Assembly (NCBI GenBank): GCA_030248195.1
Contig: JASAND010021396.1
Coordinates: 1-64,000 of the forward strand
Direction: 5' to 3'
Length of the DNA stretch: 64,000 nucleotides
Source: Trissonchulus latispiculum
Taxonomy: Eukaryota; Nematoda; Enoplea; Enoplida; Ironidae
The notes below the pieces were generated by a model. The model did not search any database and had not been told where the DNA came from. It worked only from the letters and a program-made list of their open reading frames with translations. Each line of letters begins with the position of its first letter. The first letter of the stretch is position 1. Below, one piece after another: positions 11,442 to 21,637 of the stretch. The translations under genes were made by a program, and so were the position numbers.

Positions 11442-12092
11442 TTACACCTTTCTTGCCAAGGTAGGATATCCTATATACTTCAGCAGAACCGAGATATTTT
11501 CTGCCTGAGACATCTTTTCTATGGCAGATAGTATCATATTCCAATCAACATTTTCGGCAAGCTTCAGTTTGACCAAGAGTACATAATAGGAGTTTGACGC
11601 TAGAAGCTTCTCTGTTATCAGCTGCAGGCACATGCTCTGCACGCTAACGGCTGACCCCATACACAAACGGACGGCCCCAAATCCAGTACCCAGTACACGT
11701 TTCTGTACGTTCACTCGCCGTATCTTTACGTGTTAAAGCTCGAAACCACACCGCCTGGGTAAGTCTGCTTCGAGCTTTAGAACGCTAAGATAGCGGCCAA
11801 ATTCGTTTGAAGTGAGCATACACGTTTGTGGGGGGGGAACGGTGGCGGCAGGTAGCCTGCAGCTGATAACAGAGAGCTTGCCAGCTGTCACACTCTTATT
11901 ATGTACTCTTGGTTTGACGTAGAACTCTCCAAACGCTGTCGCTGCCCTTGCCATCAGCTCATGGTCAAAGCGTGGAAACATGATTGTCTGCGCAAGGAAC
12001 AATTTGTGGAGCAGCTTCGTTTGAATACGCGATTGACAAACATCTAGCACGATCCGCCAGGTAGCCATCAGAGTGCCAATTTTGGTGTCCAA
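11442..12092 (-). pseudogene. Coding-like exon interrupted by a MITE
   Basis: Reading the minus strand, a protein-like frame comes in from about 12090 to 11919 and ends FGEFYVK at the MITE border. The same kind of sequence resumes beyond the MITE from 11566 to about 11445, beginning KLAENVDWNMILSAIEKM. The related copy at 21960-22200 joins the two parts directly, so the exon was continuous before the MITE at 11574-11911 inserted. The product was not recognised. Copy 1 keeps the frame on both sides but is broken by the insert; copy 2 lacks the insert but has a one-base deletion. Both copies therefore look disabled unless the MITE is spliced out. Confidence 0.55.
11574..11911. mobile_element. 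CAAGAGTAC MITE, 338 bp, TSD GTTTGAC
   Basis: The ends are CAAGAGTACATAATAG and the inverse CTATTATGTACTCTTG-like sequence. The 7-bp duplication GTTTGAC flanks both sides (11567-11573 and 11912-11918). The duplicated locus at about 22058 has the uninterrupted site with only one copy of TTTGACGTAG, a natural empty site that proves the borders. Open frames that run into the MITE are not genuine coding sequence. Confidence 0.9.
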
Positions 12093-12922
12093 CAGAAGAT
12101 CAACAATTTCGTTTTCTGTTGTTTTGCCCAGTCTAACATTCCAACGAGGCCTCTGTGTATATTGTCCTTTAAACTACGATATTGTTCCGTTGCAAGGTTT
12201 CGGCTCGGAAAAAGGTTTAGATTTCAAATGTTATGCATGTCATAAAACACAGAAAACAATAAAAATACGTACATATATATAAAAGCAAGAAATAAACTAG
12301 TTCCAAAATCATCAAATAATAGGAATGATGTTTTCTTTGGGATAGGATCTATAGACATTATAACGTCACTGTCATTGGAATGGCATTGATTTCGGAATAG
12401 GTCGGATTAAGCAAAAGTAGTCTTCATCGGGTAGTCATCATCGGGAATAAAGGGTCCAAAGTTGAGCATAAGTAGTAATAAGCATTCTTTGGGATTGAGC
12501 AGTCATAATGCAGGTAGTTGAGTCCAAATCAGTTTAATGCAGACATTTATGCATACGTTACTTTAACAAACTGTGGTGATAAAATGATTTGAACTTTTTG
12601 CCAAACGCTACGCGTATAAACGTTAAAAGTTCTTGTCCGAACGACTTACGAGAAGGATCAAAACACCTAAAATGTTCAATAATTCTGATTCTATTTTATA
12701 CACAGAGGAATCAGTTACAGTCTTCGTGCAAAAAATGTGTATCACCGCTGCATTGAAGTGCATTACAGCAGAAAATTTCACCCAATTTAAAATTTTGACA
12801 ATTTAAACCCTATCTTATATCGGGTTTCCAGGGCTTTCCGCATGGCATTGTAATTAAAAATTGCTTACTTGCCGCACAAATTATTTTACTCAACTCACTC
12901 TAAGTTGTACAGATGTGAGCGG

Positions 12923-13700
12923 TCACTAACTTAAATAAAGCTTAAGGGCAGCTGCCTGGCTAATGTAATTGCAGCCAAAATGCTTCTTACCTTACCTCGA
13001 TCCGTTGATCTCCTGACTCCGAAGCAGGCATGCTAGCAAGCACCTAGAAGGAGAAGCACATGAACGTCCTTTTTGCCTCCTCCATAACATAGTTACTGAT
13101 ATTGGCTCAGCAATGCTCGTTGTATGGGTGTACAGTATAGCGAATCTGTTGCTGGCGTTACAAACAGTACACACCGAACCGCGTCTCGACTCTGTGCTCA
13201 ATCTTTAATACGTTTATTTCCGCGGAACATGTCTCTCAATTTCCATTGTGGCAAAATTCAAGAAACAAGGAATAATTCAATTTTAGCAAAATCAGCTGGG
13301 TTTTAAAATGAAAAATTGGATATGACTCGCTTTCTTGAAAACAGAAAGTTGCGTCAACATACAAAGGAATAAATTTTAAGCCTGACTTATTGAATCGAGC
13401 TTATCGAATCAATCTCTCAAGAAATTGCAATATCCGCTTTGAACGCAGACTTCGAATTTCAAAGTGAGATTGTTTACGTGAACACTAGAAGAAATAATTT
13501 TGGAAAGTTTATCAATTTTCTGCTTAATTTCGCCGAGCCAATCCAAACATCTCCATTAGTAAAAAACAAGCTTCCCACTCTTCCTCATTATATACTCTTG
13601 CTAAAACTAAGCTTGGCATTGGCGCGGAAGCGAAGGTATAGAAGTCCCTCATTTAATAAGGTCACAATCCACCAGCTCACAGATCGCTGAATTTACAGAA
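12923..13700. other. Stretch with only weak open frames
   Basis: The open frames here (12992-13201 minus, 13124-13306 plus, 13439-13690 plus) are short and lack motifs or convincing splice borders. The 13439-13690 frame has moderately protein-like composition but nothing else to support it. Confidence 0.35.
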
Positions 13701-13734
13701 ATAAAAACTGTACGTTTGCAGAAACGTTCTAGAC

Positions 13735-13942
13735 ATAAAAGCAGATTTACTGGTAATATTTTGTCCGTCGCAGAAAGTAATTTCGCCATTTCCTAGCTCC
13801 AATGTACAGTTGTGTTCATTTACAGAAATTTTAAAATCCCATTCCTTTAGATGCGATATCAGTTTCATGGTAACGACTTGAAAGGAGCAGTTTGCATACA
13901 ACTGAAGAACACCATTAACCAGGCTGCAGAAATGAGCAGAAG
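13735..13942 (-). CDS. Candidate internal exon, unknown protein
   Basis: On the minus strand a pyrimidine-rich tract ending CATTTCTGCAG is followed by an open frame reading LVNGVLQLYANCSFQVVTMK and on to a segment with several Cys residues. It ends near a plausible donor (CCA|GTAAAT) around 13754. Composition is protein-like and could be extracellular (spaced Cys, an NCS and an NCT glycosylation-type motif). I did not recognise a family. The reading frame continues past the proposed donor to 13677, so the boundary is a guess. Confidence 0.35.
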
Positions 13943-14261
13943 CAAGACCGTTATATTTGCCAGAATTGACTGGCAGTTGGCACAAAATATTTTCCACAAA
14001 TTGGAATTGATGCCAGCTTTGTGATGTGCTTCAAAAGCACGATCAGCGCATTTTTAGCTGGGTGAAGAAGTCCTTCCAGGAGGACATTATTCTGAAACAA
14101 TCAAACTCAATTTGACATTGCTTGCTGTAACTAAGTTTTTCCAGACAATATGAACAAAGTAACAGTCTGCAACACAAATAGATTATAAGCCACATGTTAC
14201 CTCCAGTTTCGAAAAATCTCCGCCAACTCGGCACATATTCTAACAGTTTCTTTGCTTCTAT

Positions 14262-14660
14262 CAAGAGTACATAATAGATAAAAGTGTGACAGCAGGCAGG
14301 CTCTCTGCTATCAGCAGCTGAGCCATGCTCTGCACGCTAACGGCCCACCCCCTCGCAATTACGTACCTAGTGGACCTCCCCGCAAATCAGTACCCAGTAC
14401 GCAATTGCGTATGCTCACTTTTTCTATCGTAAGCCACCCCCCCAAATGTGACCTATCATTCGTCTGTTGAAAAAAAGCGATGGGTCTGTTTTGCGGGGGG
14501 CCTTCCTATAGAAAGAGTGAGCATACGCAGTTTCGTACTGGAGGGGTCCACTAGGTACGCAATTGCGGGGGGGTTGGGCCGTTAGCGTGCAGAGCATGGC
14601 TCGAGAGCTGATGAAATAGAGCCTGCCAGCTGTCACACTGTTATCTATTATGTACTCTTG
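14262..14660. mobile_element. CAAGAGTAC MITE, 399 bp
   Basis: The ends are CAAGAGTACATAATAGATAA on the left and ATTATGTACTCTTG on the right. The interior has the family's AGCATGGCTC, CTAACGGCCC and GTACGCAATTGCG motifs arranged as inverted halves. Its right end touches the TSD of the next copy (14668-15040), so the two sit head to tail only 7 bp apart. A TSD of its own could not be matched, probably because its right flank changed. Confidence 0.8.
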
Positions 14661-14667
14661 ATAATAC

Positions 14668-15040
14668 CAAGAGTACATAATATAAGAGTGTGTCACTAGG
14701 CACACTCTATGTTATCAGAGCAAAAACTATGCTCTGCTCGCTAACGGCCCCCCCCCCGCAAATTAGACCCATCACTTCAAAGAATTTCGTGCGCTATGTT
14801 TGTGTTCTAAAGCTCGAAGTGGGCACAAAATTTGCTAACACACTGCTTGTGTTTTCGAGCTTAAGCACATAAACATAGAACGAGTGAGCGTACCCCCGTT
14901 TCGACTAGGTACTGATTTGCGGGGGTGTCACTTGGGTCTGATTTGCGGTGGGGGGTGGGCCGTTAGCGAGCAGAACATAGTTTTTGCTCTGATAAGAGAG
15001 AGCTTGCCTAGTGGCATAGTCTTATCATTATGCACTCTTG
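14668..15040. mobile_element. CAAGAGTAC MITE, 373 bp, TSD ATAATAC
   Basis: This copy is complete, with inverted ends and the exact flanking duplication ATAATAC at 14661-14667 and 15041-15047. It belongs to the subfamily whose subterminal sequence reads GTGTGTCACTAGGCACACTC. The interior carries GGCCCCCCCC/GGGGTGGG tracts and a paired GAGCTTTAG-type motif around the centre. Confidence 0.85.
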
Positions 15041-15047
15041 ATAATAC

Positions 15048-16005
15048 ACAAGAGTATGACAGCAGTTAGCAGCAAATTCTTTGGATGCTTTCAGTTACCA
15101 AATTGGCCGAGTTTAGCAAATTTCGAAGACTGTGGAATCAAACATATTAATACTACAGAACTGACTCCACTGTTTTGAACACTTATCCAAAGCTTATTAT
15201 GATGTAAATTTTATATTTTAATAATAATGCAGAGTGGTGCAGAGCAGTCATTTCAGTAGTGAGTAAGCAACATACTCAGCCGAAGAATTGAAGAATTTAT
15301 CGAACATTGAAATATTTAAATATTGAAATATTAAATTTGTGCATTTGCCAGTCATTTTAAAAAGCCAAACACTTCCAGCAGAAGGCAGGACAAACTGACA
15401 AAGCTAAAGTTAAAAAAGTTATACAAGTTAAACTTAGCAGTAAACAAAGAAATCAAATTCAGTGTAATTCCTGATCAGTCTAAAACTTATACCTGAATCT
15501 GACTTACAAATGTATTAAGTATATGCTTTGCAAGTACCCCTTCCGACTGTCCAAATGGTTTTGAAAGTTTCCAAACCGGTTGGATCCCTCTTGGTTTCTT
15601 CCAAGTGCTAGTATGCAGTGTTTCAACTAATACTTGTATGACCCTCCTTTCGTCCGTATTAGGAAAGCACAATCCAAGATTCTATCTTGGATCTCAAAAT
15701 ATCACCAGAATCGAAGAGGTTGTAGCCCATAAGTAGAGTTGGATGAATGAAATAATTATAGCGGTAGCAGATGAAACTCCTTGTTAAACATGAGTTCTAA
15801 TACTGCTGAGCTTGCGCTTTATTAACCTTTCCTCTGCATCCAGAGTTACCAATAAGGTAACCTAAGAATTTATTTGCTTAGGGCGATCGACCTGAAACAA
15901 ATACAATATACATTGCAGCGCTGTGTTCTTTCAGGGTTTTATGCAGCGTAAACTCTCAGGAGTACGCTATCACACACTTGCAGTTTTAGGCACGGCCCGT
16001 GTATA
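15048..16005. other. Stretch without recognised gene
   Basis: The start (15050-15070) holds a short CAAGAGTATGACAGCAG MITE-like remnant. The only open frame is 15487-15672 on the minus strand, which lacks a motif or convincing splice sites. Confidence 0.35.
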
Positions 16006-16012
16006 ATTCTAT

Positions 16013-16693
16013 CAAGAGTACATAATATAAGAGTGTGCCACTAGGCACACTGTATGTTATCAGAGCAACAAGCAACAGTTGTATGCAAAAGATGTCTTGA
16101 TTTGTGTAGACTGCAACAGAAGGTGAAAATTAGTACCTTACTGTTAATATTGTCCTGCTGCGAGCAAGACTGTGATTTCAGGTGTGCTATTGAATATTGT
16201 TAACTCTTAAATGCATAATCTGGGTCAAACTGACCCACCTCCTTGCAAAAATAGCTGTCTACAGCGTAGAAAGGCTTGTCATCCGGCCCTGGTAACAATT
16301 TACAAATTTCTCTGGCACAATTAAAAACCAAGACAAAGTCCGAGGAAAATTCTTGGTTCTGACTGCAAGAAATTAGTTTCAATAATTAACCTCAAGGCCA
16401 ATTTGATTCAGCTCAAAATTTACAAAGCAACACTCAATTTAGGATTCTCAGTGACCGGTAACAACGCCGACCGAGGCGTAGCAGGAAAACCTATGCTCTG
16501 CACGCTAACGCTAACACAAGCAGTGCGTGCGCGAATTTTGTTCCTGCTTCGAGCTTTAGAACACAAACATAGCGCATAAAATTCTTTGAAGCGAAGGGTC
16601 TAATTTTCGGGGGGACCGTTAGCGAGCAGAACATAGTTTCTGATCTGATAACAGAGTGTGCCTAGTGGCACACTCTTATATTATGTACTCTTG
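16013..16693. mobile_element. CAAGAGTAC MITE with internal insert, TSD ATTCTAT
   Basis: The ends match the family, and ATTCTAT flanks both sides exactly (16006-16012 and 16694-16700). It is 681 bp, about 300 bp longer than its closest relative (14668-15040). The extra DNA lies between the CAGAGCAA of the left half and the CTATGCTCTGC of the right half, about 16069-16490. That insert contains an exon-like open frame, listed separately. Confidence 0.85.
16239..16362 (-). CDS. Exon-like frame inside a MITE
   Basis: On the minus strand the acceptor-like TTTCTTGCAG precedes a frame reading SQNQEFSSDFVLVFNCAREI and then CKLLPGPDDKPF, and a good donor-like AAGGAG|GTGGGT follows. The open frame itself runs on to a stop at 16200. 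The exon would be 124 nt. It lies wholly inside the interior insert of the MITE at 16013-16693, so it may be captured host sequence. A DKPF motif also occurs in the frame at 16730-16984 nearby. Function is not recognised, and only the splice-site pattern and composition support it. Confidence 0.3.
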
Positions 16694-16700
16694 ATTCTAT

Positions 16701-17583
16701 GAATGTACGCAGACTCCAGCTATAAACTTTTAGTGCATAATCTTAAAACGCAAGAGTGCATAATTGATTTCCATTTGTATTAGAAAACTAAACGGCTTAT
16801 CTTCACTGCATTGTGTTACGGTAGTCTGACCCCAATATGCGAATGTTCCCCCGTCTGGTGGGTTTTTATAACGCTTCATGAAGTCAATATGTAAAAATGC
16901 ATAAAATGATATGACATGCAATGCATGCAACTGAAGTAATTTTGTGAAACTCTGAACGCCTGGCGATGTTATTATGACCTGCAACTGTTATTAACCTGAA
17001 CGTTTTCTCATGCCACTTTCTTAGACTGACTGACACAAAACTGCGAGTACTTAGACAACATTTAATATTTATCAGAGATCCATAACGTCATACATTTTCT
17101 GAATCCTCATACTGAGATGAAAATTTTTATAAAAGTTAAAATTCTGAAACATAATAAAAAGTCCCAAAATATCGGCTTATCTGGGCTTTTCAAAGTTGCT
17201 CATATTCAAAGTATTGTATTGTATTGTATTGTATTGTATTGTATTGTATTGTATTGTGCTTGTATTTAAAGCTTCTATTCAAAGAACTAAATAGGTTAGC
17301 TTTTATTCATTAGCTTTGTTTATAGTAATACGTTTAAGCTTACAACTTTATATTCTTCTGCCCTAACGAAAAGCAGAATCGAACAATGGACATTAGATTT
17401 GAGCTCTGCTACCCGAAAAATCTTTAATATAAAGCTTTCACCCTAAGACAAAAACATTTTCGGTTTCCATTCCCCCTCACTAGTGTCTAAGCAACAGCCA
17501 GGTCCGAATAAGTTGCATAAACTGTTGTAAACTCATGTCAGATTTGGTGATGCAGCATTTAGCAAATATTATTTCAGTAACAT
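16701..17583. other. Stretch with a weak open frame and a (GTATT)n array
   Basis: A minus-strand open frame at 16730-16984 ends in SEDKPFSFLIQMEINYALLR. An acceptor-like TGCAG precedes SEDKPF, but support is weak. A perfect pentanucleotide array (GTATT)n lies at 17214-17257. Nothing else was recognised. Confidence 0.35.
17214..17257 (+). repeat. (GTATT)n microsatellite
   Basis: About nine uninterrupted GTATT units are visible. Confidence 0.95.
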
Positions 17584-17920
17584 CAAGAGTACATAATACA
17601 TAAGAGTATGACAAGCGTCATGCTCTATCTATTATCAGCTCGCTACATCCTCTGCACGCTATCGGCTTACCACCCCCCTCCTAAATCAGACATCAGACCC
17701 CCCTTATCAAAGCAAATTCGAGCGCTATGCTTGCACGCTTTAGAACGAAAACACAACTAGTCAGTTGGTTCAACGTGCGTCTGTTGCATGTAAACATAGC
17801 GGGCTAATTTCTTTGACATTTTATGGGAGGGGGGTAGGCCGATAGCGCGCATCGGATGTAACAGCCTTATAATACATAGCGTATGCCTGCTGTCATACTC
17901 TTATGTATTATGTACTCTTG
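17584..17920. mobile_element. CAAGAGTAC MITE, 337 bp, TSD GTAACAT
   Basis: The complete inverted ends are flanked by an exact GTAACAT at 17577-17583 and 17921-17927. The subterminal part reads GAGTATGACAAGCGTCA, a variant of the GTGTGACA version. The centre holds paired AGCGCTATG/CATAGCGGG and GAACGAAAACA motifs. Confidence 0.9.
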
Positions 17921-18219
17921 GTAACATGTACTAAGATTTAATTCTATATGCACACCGGCCATCAGATCAAACTCTCAGCCAAATTGCTAAATTTCAAATA
18001 AAGATAAGGTTGTTGATGTAATATTCGCAGATATATAAACATTAAATCAATTGAAATGTTTATTTCCTGAAATTGATTTATTCAGTTATATTAGCTCTAA
18101 TTTTTGGCGAAACACCAACACCAACATTTAGTTAGCATATAATGGAATAGACAGTATAACATTTTTTGCAGATGTGTTCAGTAAAAATGGCGTATAAATT
18201 TAGTCTAGTTTAATGGTAT

Positions 18220-18418
18220 CAAGAGTACACAATGTGTTTTGGAGCTTTAACACGAAAAGATACGTCGAGTGAGCTTTCAGAAATGCGTACTGGGTACTGA
18301 TATGTGTGGGGTCACTGGGTACGCCTTTGTAGGGGACAACAGTTAGCGTGCAGAGTATGTACGTGTAGATGTTAACAGCAGCCTGTTCGCTGTCACACTC
18401 ATATATTATGAACTCTTG
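18220..18418. mobile_element. CAAGAGTAC MITE, deleted copy, 199 bp
   Basis: Both termini are present (CAAGAGTACACAATG and ATATTATGAACTCTTG), but most of the left half is missing. The flanks ATGGTAT and GTAGTAT match only partly, so the TSD has decayed or the copy is rearranged. Confidence 0.7.
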
Positions 18419-18603
18419 GTAGTATATTGAACGCATAGTAACAGTTTAGAATAAATATTGCTGTTGGCATGGTGAAATACAGCAAACGAATGAACCAACA
18501 AATGTAAGCTCAAATATAGAAAAATCAATCATAATTCTGAAGAAGACTGCATAGTTAGAAGTTGGCCAGGCATTGAGAGCACATATCTTCACAGGTTTCA
18601 TGG

Positions 18604-19222
18604 TTTATCTTCAGTAGTCAGAATTTCATATGTCAGAATTTCATTTGTCAGAAACTTTCACTAGTCAGAATGGTCCTGGCGCAAAGTGTAACAGATGGCT
18701 GATCTTGATGATAATTTCATAAAATGATTTCTAGTCGACACAAATGTGTGTCTTGGCTCTACCACCAGCAACGAGCAAAACTTTCTTTTCAAAAGGGTTC
18801 CCAACAACTGGACCTACCTACATTTTACAAACAGGAAATGACGATAGGCTGTTTCGTTTGAATTCTAAAGGAATCAGAATGGCGAAGAGTAGGTACGTAA
18901 TAACTGTTGGACTATGTACTCTTGGTATGGCGCGAATCATCAATTTTCTTTTTGAAGAAGAGTTGAGAGCTACAAAAGAGTTGATTTTAGCTCTGCTCTA
19001 AAACTACTCTCCTCTACTTTATCGGGAAAGGTCCGAAGACTGTGCAGCAACGTGCAAAATTTTGATGAAACAAAAAGAATAAAATTCTGACTTACGAAAT
19101 TCTGACTAATGAAATTCTGACATGAAATTCTGACTTATGAAATTCTGACAAATGAAAGTTCAACTTATATTATTTCAAACTTATAATTCTGACTAATGAA
19201 ATTCTAACTAACGACTAATACG
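18604..19222. repeat. TCAGAATTTCAT-ended repeat element, short copy
   Basis: The left array of TCAGAATTTCAT units (18615-18670) and the inverted right array (19083-19215) enclose a core of about 390 bp, homologous to 7915-8300 (ATGGCTGATCTTGATGATAA). It lacks the long AGAACCCCC segment of the first copy. The plus-strand open frame 18744-19001 lies in the core and corresponds to 7967-8158 of the other copy. It has no recognisable domain. Confidence 0.65.
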
Positions 19223-19420
19223 ACTGATGAAAGTCGACGATCTTCACATAACACATAACACGTTTTATTTCAGTTACAATTTTAACTGCTTCACAATAAT
19301 TTTCAAGAATGTCAAGCTTTGGTTAAACATCCCTGATTATTCTAAAACATTTAGACATTTCTCAATTTAAGGATAAAGCTGACAATTTCAACACTAATTT
19401 TATTTAGTTTGTACGGAGTG

Positions 19421-19615
19421 TTAAAGGATACGATCTACTGCTTCAACAGGGTGACTGGTGATTTGCAGCGCAATTATATAAAGCCGTTCGAAATTAATTC
19501 TGCACCCTTCCCATAAAGTCACACCAGCTCCAAAATGGAGCAAGACGTCACAAAGAACAAGAAGGCAATTACTACCAATTTCAGCGATGGGACAGTTCCA
19601 GCAGTTGCAGGACTC
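19421..19615 (-). CDS. Candidate terminal exon, Cys-rich start
   Basis: On the minus strand a frame reads ESCNCWNCPIAEIGSNCLLV and continues with mostly hydrophobic residues to a stop after AVDRIL. Composition is protein-like with clustered Cys at the beginning. A good upstream acceptor is not certain. It lies 240 bp beyond the frame at 19864-20319 on the same strand, so the two may be exons of one gene. The family was not recognised. Confidence 0.3.
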   Translation of the reverse strand, partial: ESCNCWNCPIAEIGSNCLLVLCDVLLHFGAGVTLWEGCRINFERLYIIALQITSHPVEAVDRIL

Positions 19616-19863
19616 GTCACCGTGCAACTATATTGACGTGGTAGTTCTAGTAAGTTTTGAAAGGTATTCTCTGTTCTTTCATTTTTAAAATTTTAAAGCA
19701 TGCTATTTCTTAACTTCTTTCAGTTTCATGTTTTTATCAATCTTTCCAACTTTACAAGGCTTAATTGCTACAAGATCTTGAAAATTTGAAAATGTAGATG
19801 TGACTTCTGCTGTCGTTCCCAGTTGGATCATCTGGAGTCGTGTCCAACATTTCTTCAACTTTT

Positions 19864-20319
19864 TTAGGAGTCGGGAGTTTTTGGAATTTGGATGTAAAAG
19901 TCGCCTCGTCCAGCTCGATATATTTCTTTTTTGGCGGTGGTAACGCGCGTTGGAATCACTTCAGGCGCCTGATCTTGCTGCGCTACTCCATGCTTGTACA
20001 AGCAAACCCAGTACTCTTGATGTTGCGCTTCGGTGTCTGACAATGTCGACGAAGCTGTGACAGAGGTGGCTGATGTTGAGGGCCCTGGCTGAGCTGCTTC
20101 AGGCGGACCTGTGGAGGTGGCGGCCTGCTGATTAGAGGCTTGTGCTGAAATGGGCAGGCAGATGTTCCTGGCTGGATGCAGACCGTTGTATAATCTAGCA
20201 CACTTCCAAATATAGCGTCGTTCAAGAAGTCGCCGTTGCCAGCCACGATCTTGAACCAGCATCCTACCTTCAGCTGCACGACCTCTGCTGTGAATGATAT
20301 TTCTTCTAAAACACATCAC
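19864..20319 (-). CDS. Candidate exon with Ser/Thr/Pro-rich segment
   Basis: Two minus-strand frames overlap here. The longer (151 codons) has a Ser/Thr/Ala/Pro/Gln-rich middle and a charged end. The other (19983-20279) starts VQLKVGCWFKIVAGNGDFLN, which looks like a folded segment, and then becomes Pro/Gln-rich. The second may be the true frame at the 5' side with a shift or intron in between. An acceptor-like TCATTCACAG lies near 20290. No family was recognised. Both frames open over 300 bp in AT-rich surroundings suggests a genuine exon. Confidence 0.35.
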   Translation of the reverse strand: MMCFRRNIIHSRGRAAEGRMLVQDRGWQRRLLERRYIWKCARLYNGLHPARNICLPISAQASNQQAATSTGPPEAAQPGPSTSATSVTASSTLSDTEAQHQEYWVCLYKHGVAQQDQAPEVIPTRVTTAKKEIYRAGRGDFYIQIPKTPDS

Positions 20320-20559
20320 AAAAGCTTAACCATGCATTTATATAAGGTTAGTCCTGGTTGGCCGCCTTTCAGATATATAGAGTTTTGTGATTTTACCTTT
20401 TTATCAAAATTACCAACAGGAACCAGAACCGGAATTGGTTTCAAAAATTAGAACCGCTTCCAGCACATATGCTCGCTATTTCTGTAACTTTTGCCAAGCG
20501 TTTAGGAGAAGCGAACGTAGTACTGTAAGTTAAAACTATTTCGCTCTCTACATTTTTTG

Positions 20560-21241
20560 GTCAGACTTTAGGTACTGATTTGCGGGGGGTCCACTAGGTA
20601 CGCAATTGCCGGGTGGGCGGTTAGCGCGCAGAGCATGGCTCGCGAGCTAATAACAAAGAGTGTGACGCTTGTCACTCGTTTTTCTTTTTTTTACTCTGAT
20701 TCACCCCAGTGTGTTCAACCCAGGTTAGGAGTTGTGCCAACTTTTATACTTTTGGTAGGAATACACAAGTTTGCACTTTGAGTTGGCACAGAATAACGCA
20801 ATCGCAGTTTATCCGAGGCAATAGTCTACACATGCATAAAAACTACTGGTAAAGTAGCAACTCTTCTCTTAATCCTACATTTAAAGTATGTATTTCCACG
20901 TCAATTTTACCTCAGCATCGCCAATTGTAGTTCGACTTAGCGGCAAAATAAACCGTCATAACACTGCAACGAACCTGGTGTCTGTGTCCCACGGTTTCAA
21001 TACCTATCGCTAAGTTTGGTCCGGTTGTATCTGAGATTGCTTGTGGTTGTCGTCGATAGTTATTCAGGGTTCTTCTTTGTGCACTTTAAGACCACCAATG
21101 ATTCGGCAACCAAAAACGTTTCCACGGGAAAAACTTTGTCATAAGACACACTGATATTCTTTGAATTATTCCAAAAGCAACCGCTCCTTGCATAGTCATA
21201 GGCCGGGTCTCTTGCCACTCTTGTTAATTATGTACTCTTGG
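20560..21241. mobile_element. Broken CAAGAGTAC MITE pieces
   Basis: A middle piece (20565-20690: GGTACTGATTTGCGGGG, GTTAGCGCGCAGAGCATGG and AAGAGTGTGACGCTTGTCAC) is separated by about 500 bp of other DNA from a right terminus at about 21205-21241 (CCACTCTTGTTAATTATGTACTCTTG). No left terminus is visible. The DNA between (20700-21200) contains no recognised gene. Confidence 0.5.
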
Positions 21242-21244
21242 TTT

Positions 21245-21535
21245 TATGCAGCTTTTCTGCAGACGTTGAAATAACAAACTGTGGTGAAAAAATGATTTAG
21301 ACATTCTTAAGCGTCATACAACTTCACTCGTTCTTTTTGTAGAACGACTTACGCGAAGAACCAAAACACCTGAAATCTTTTATAATTCTATTCTTATACT
21401 CCAACAGTGAAGTTATATTACAGCAGCAATTTTTCAACAAATTTAAAATGGATAATTTAAATCCAGCTGGCATCGGATTTCCTAGGCTTTCGGCGTGACA
21501 TTGCAGTTAATAATTGCTTACATGTTGCATGAGTA
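21245..21535 (+). repeat. Third partial copy of the duplicated sequence
   Basis: It matches 12551-12890 and, less fully, 22575-22830. Shared landmarks are AACAAACTGTGGTGA, GAACGACTTACG, AAAACACCTGAAAT and a GCATTGCAATTAA-like 3' part. Confidence 0.65.
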
Positions 21536-21637
21536 TGCCAACTAGGCATGATTTTAGTTATCAGAGGAAATTATGCTATGTTAGCTAACGGCTGGCCCCT
21601 TAACGCCCCCTAGTGACCCCCCATCAAGTCAGCACGT

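Larger units (their letters stand above)
11108..12922 (+). repeat. Segmental duplication, copy 1
   Basis: This segment is homologous, in direct orientation, to 21638-22862. Landmarks common to both are GAAGTAGTGAGCTACGCTAC, TTGTGTATATGTTG, GACAAGGCCTCTGTG-like sequence, the cytosine-poor tract near 12230-12260 and AATTAAAAATTGCTTA near the end. This copy is longer because it carries a MITE (11574-11911) and some 90 bp near 12570-12660 that copy 2 lacks. A third partial copy of the 12551-12890 part lies at 21245-21530. Confidence 0.8.

Noticed and set aside
14262..15040. One composite transposon spanning two MITEs
   Set aside because: The second MITE has its own exact TSD (ATAATAC), so they are two separate insertions.
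16200..16238. Full 60-codon frame at 16200-16382 as a complete small protein
   Set aside because: It has an acceptor-like site at its start and a good donor inside, so an exon fragment is more likely than a complete gene.
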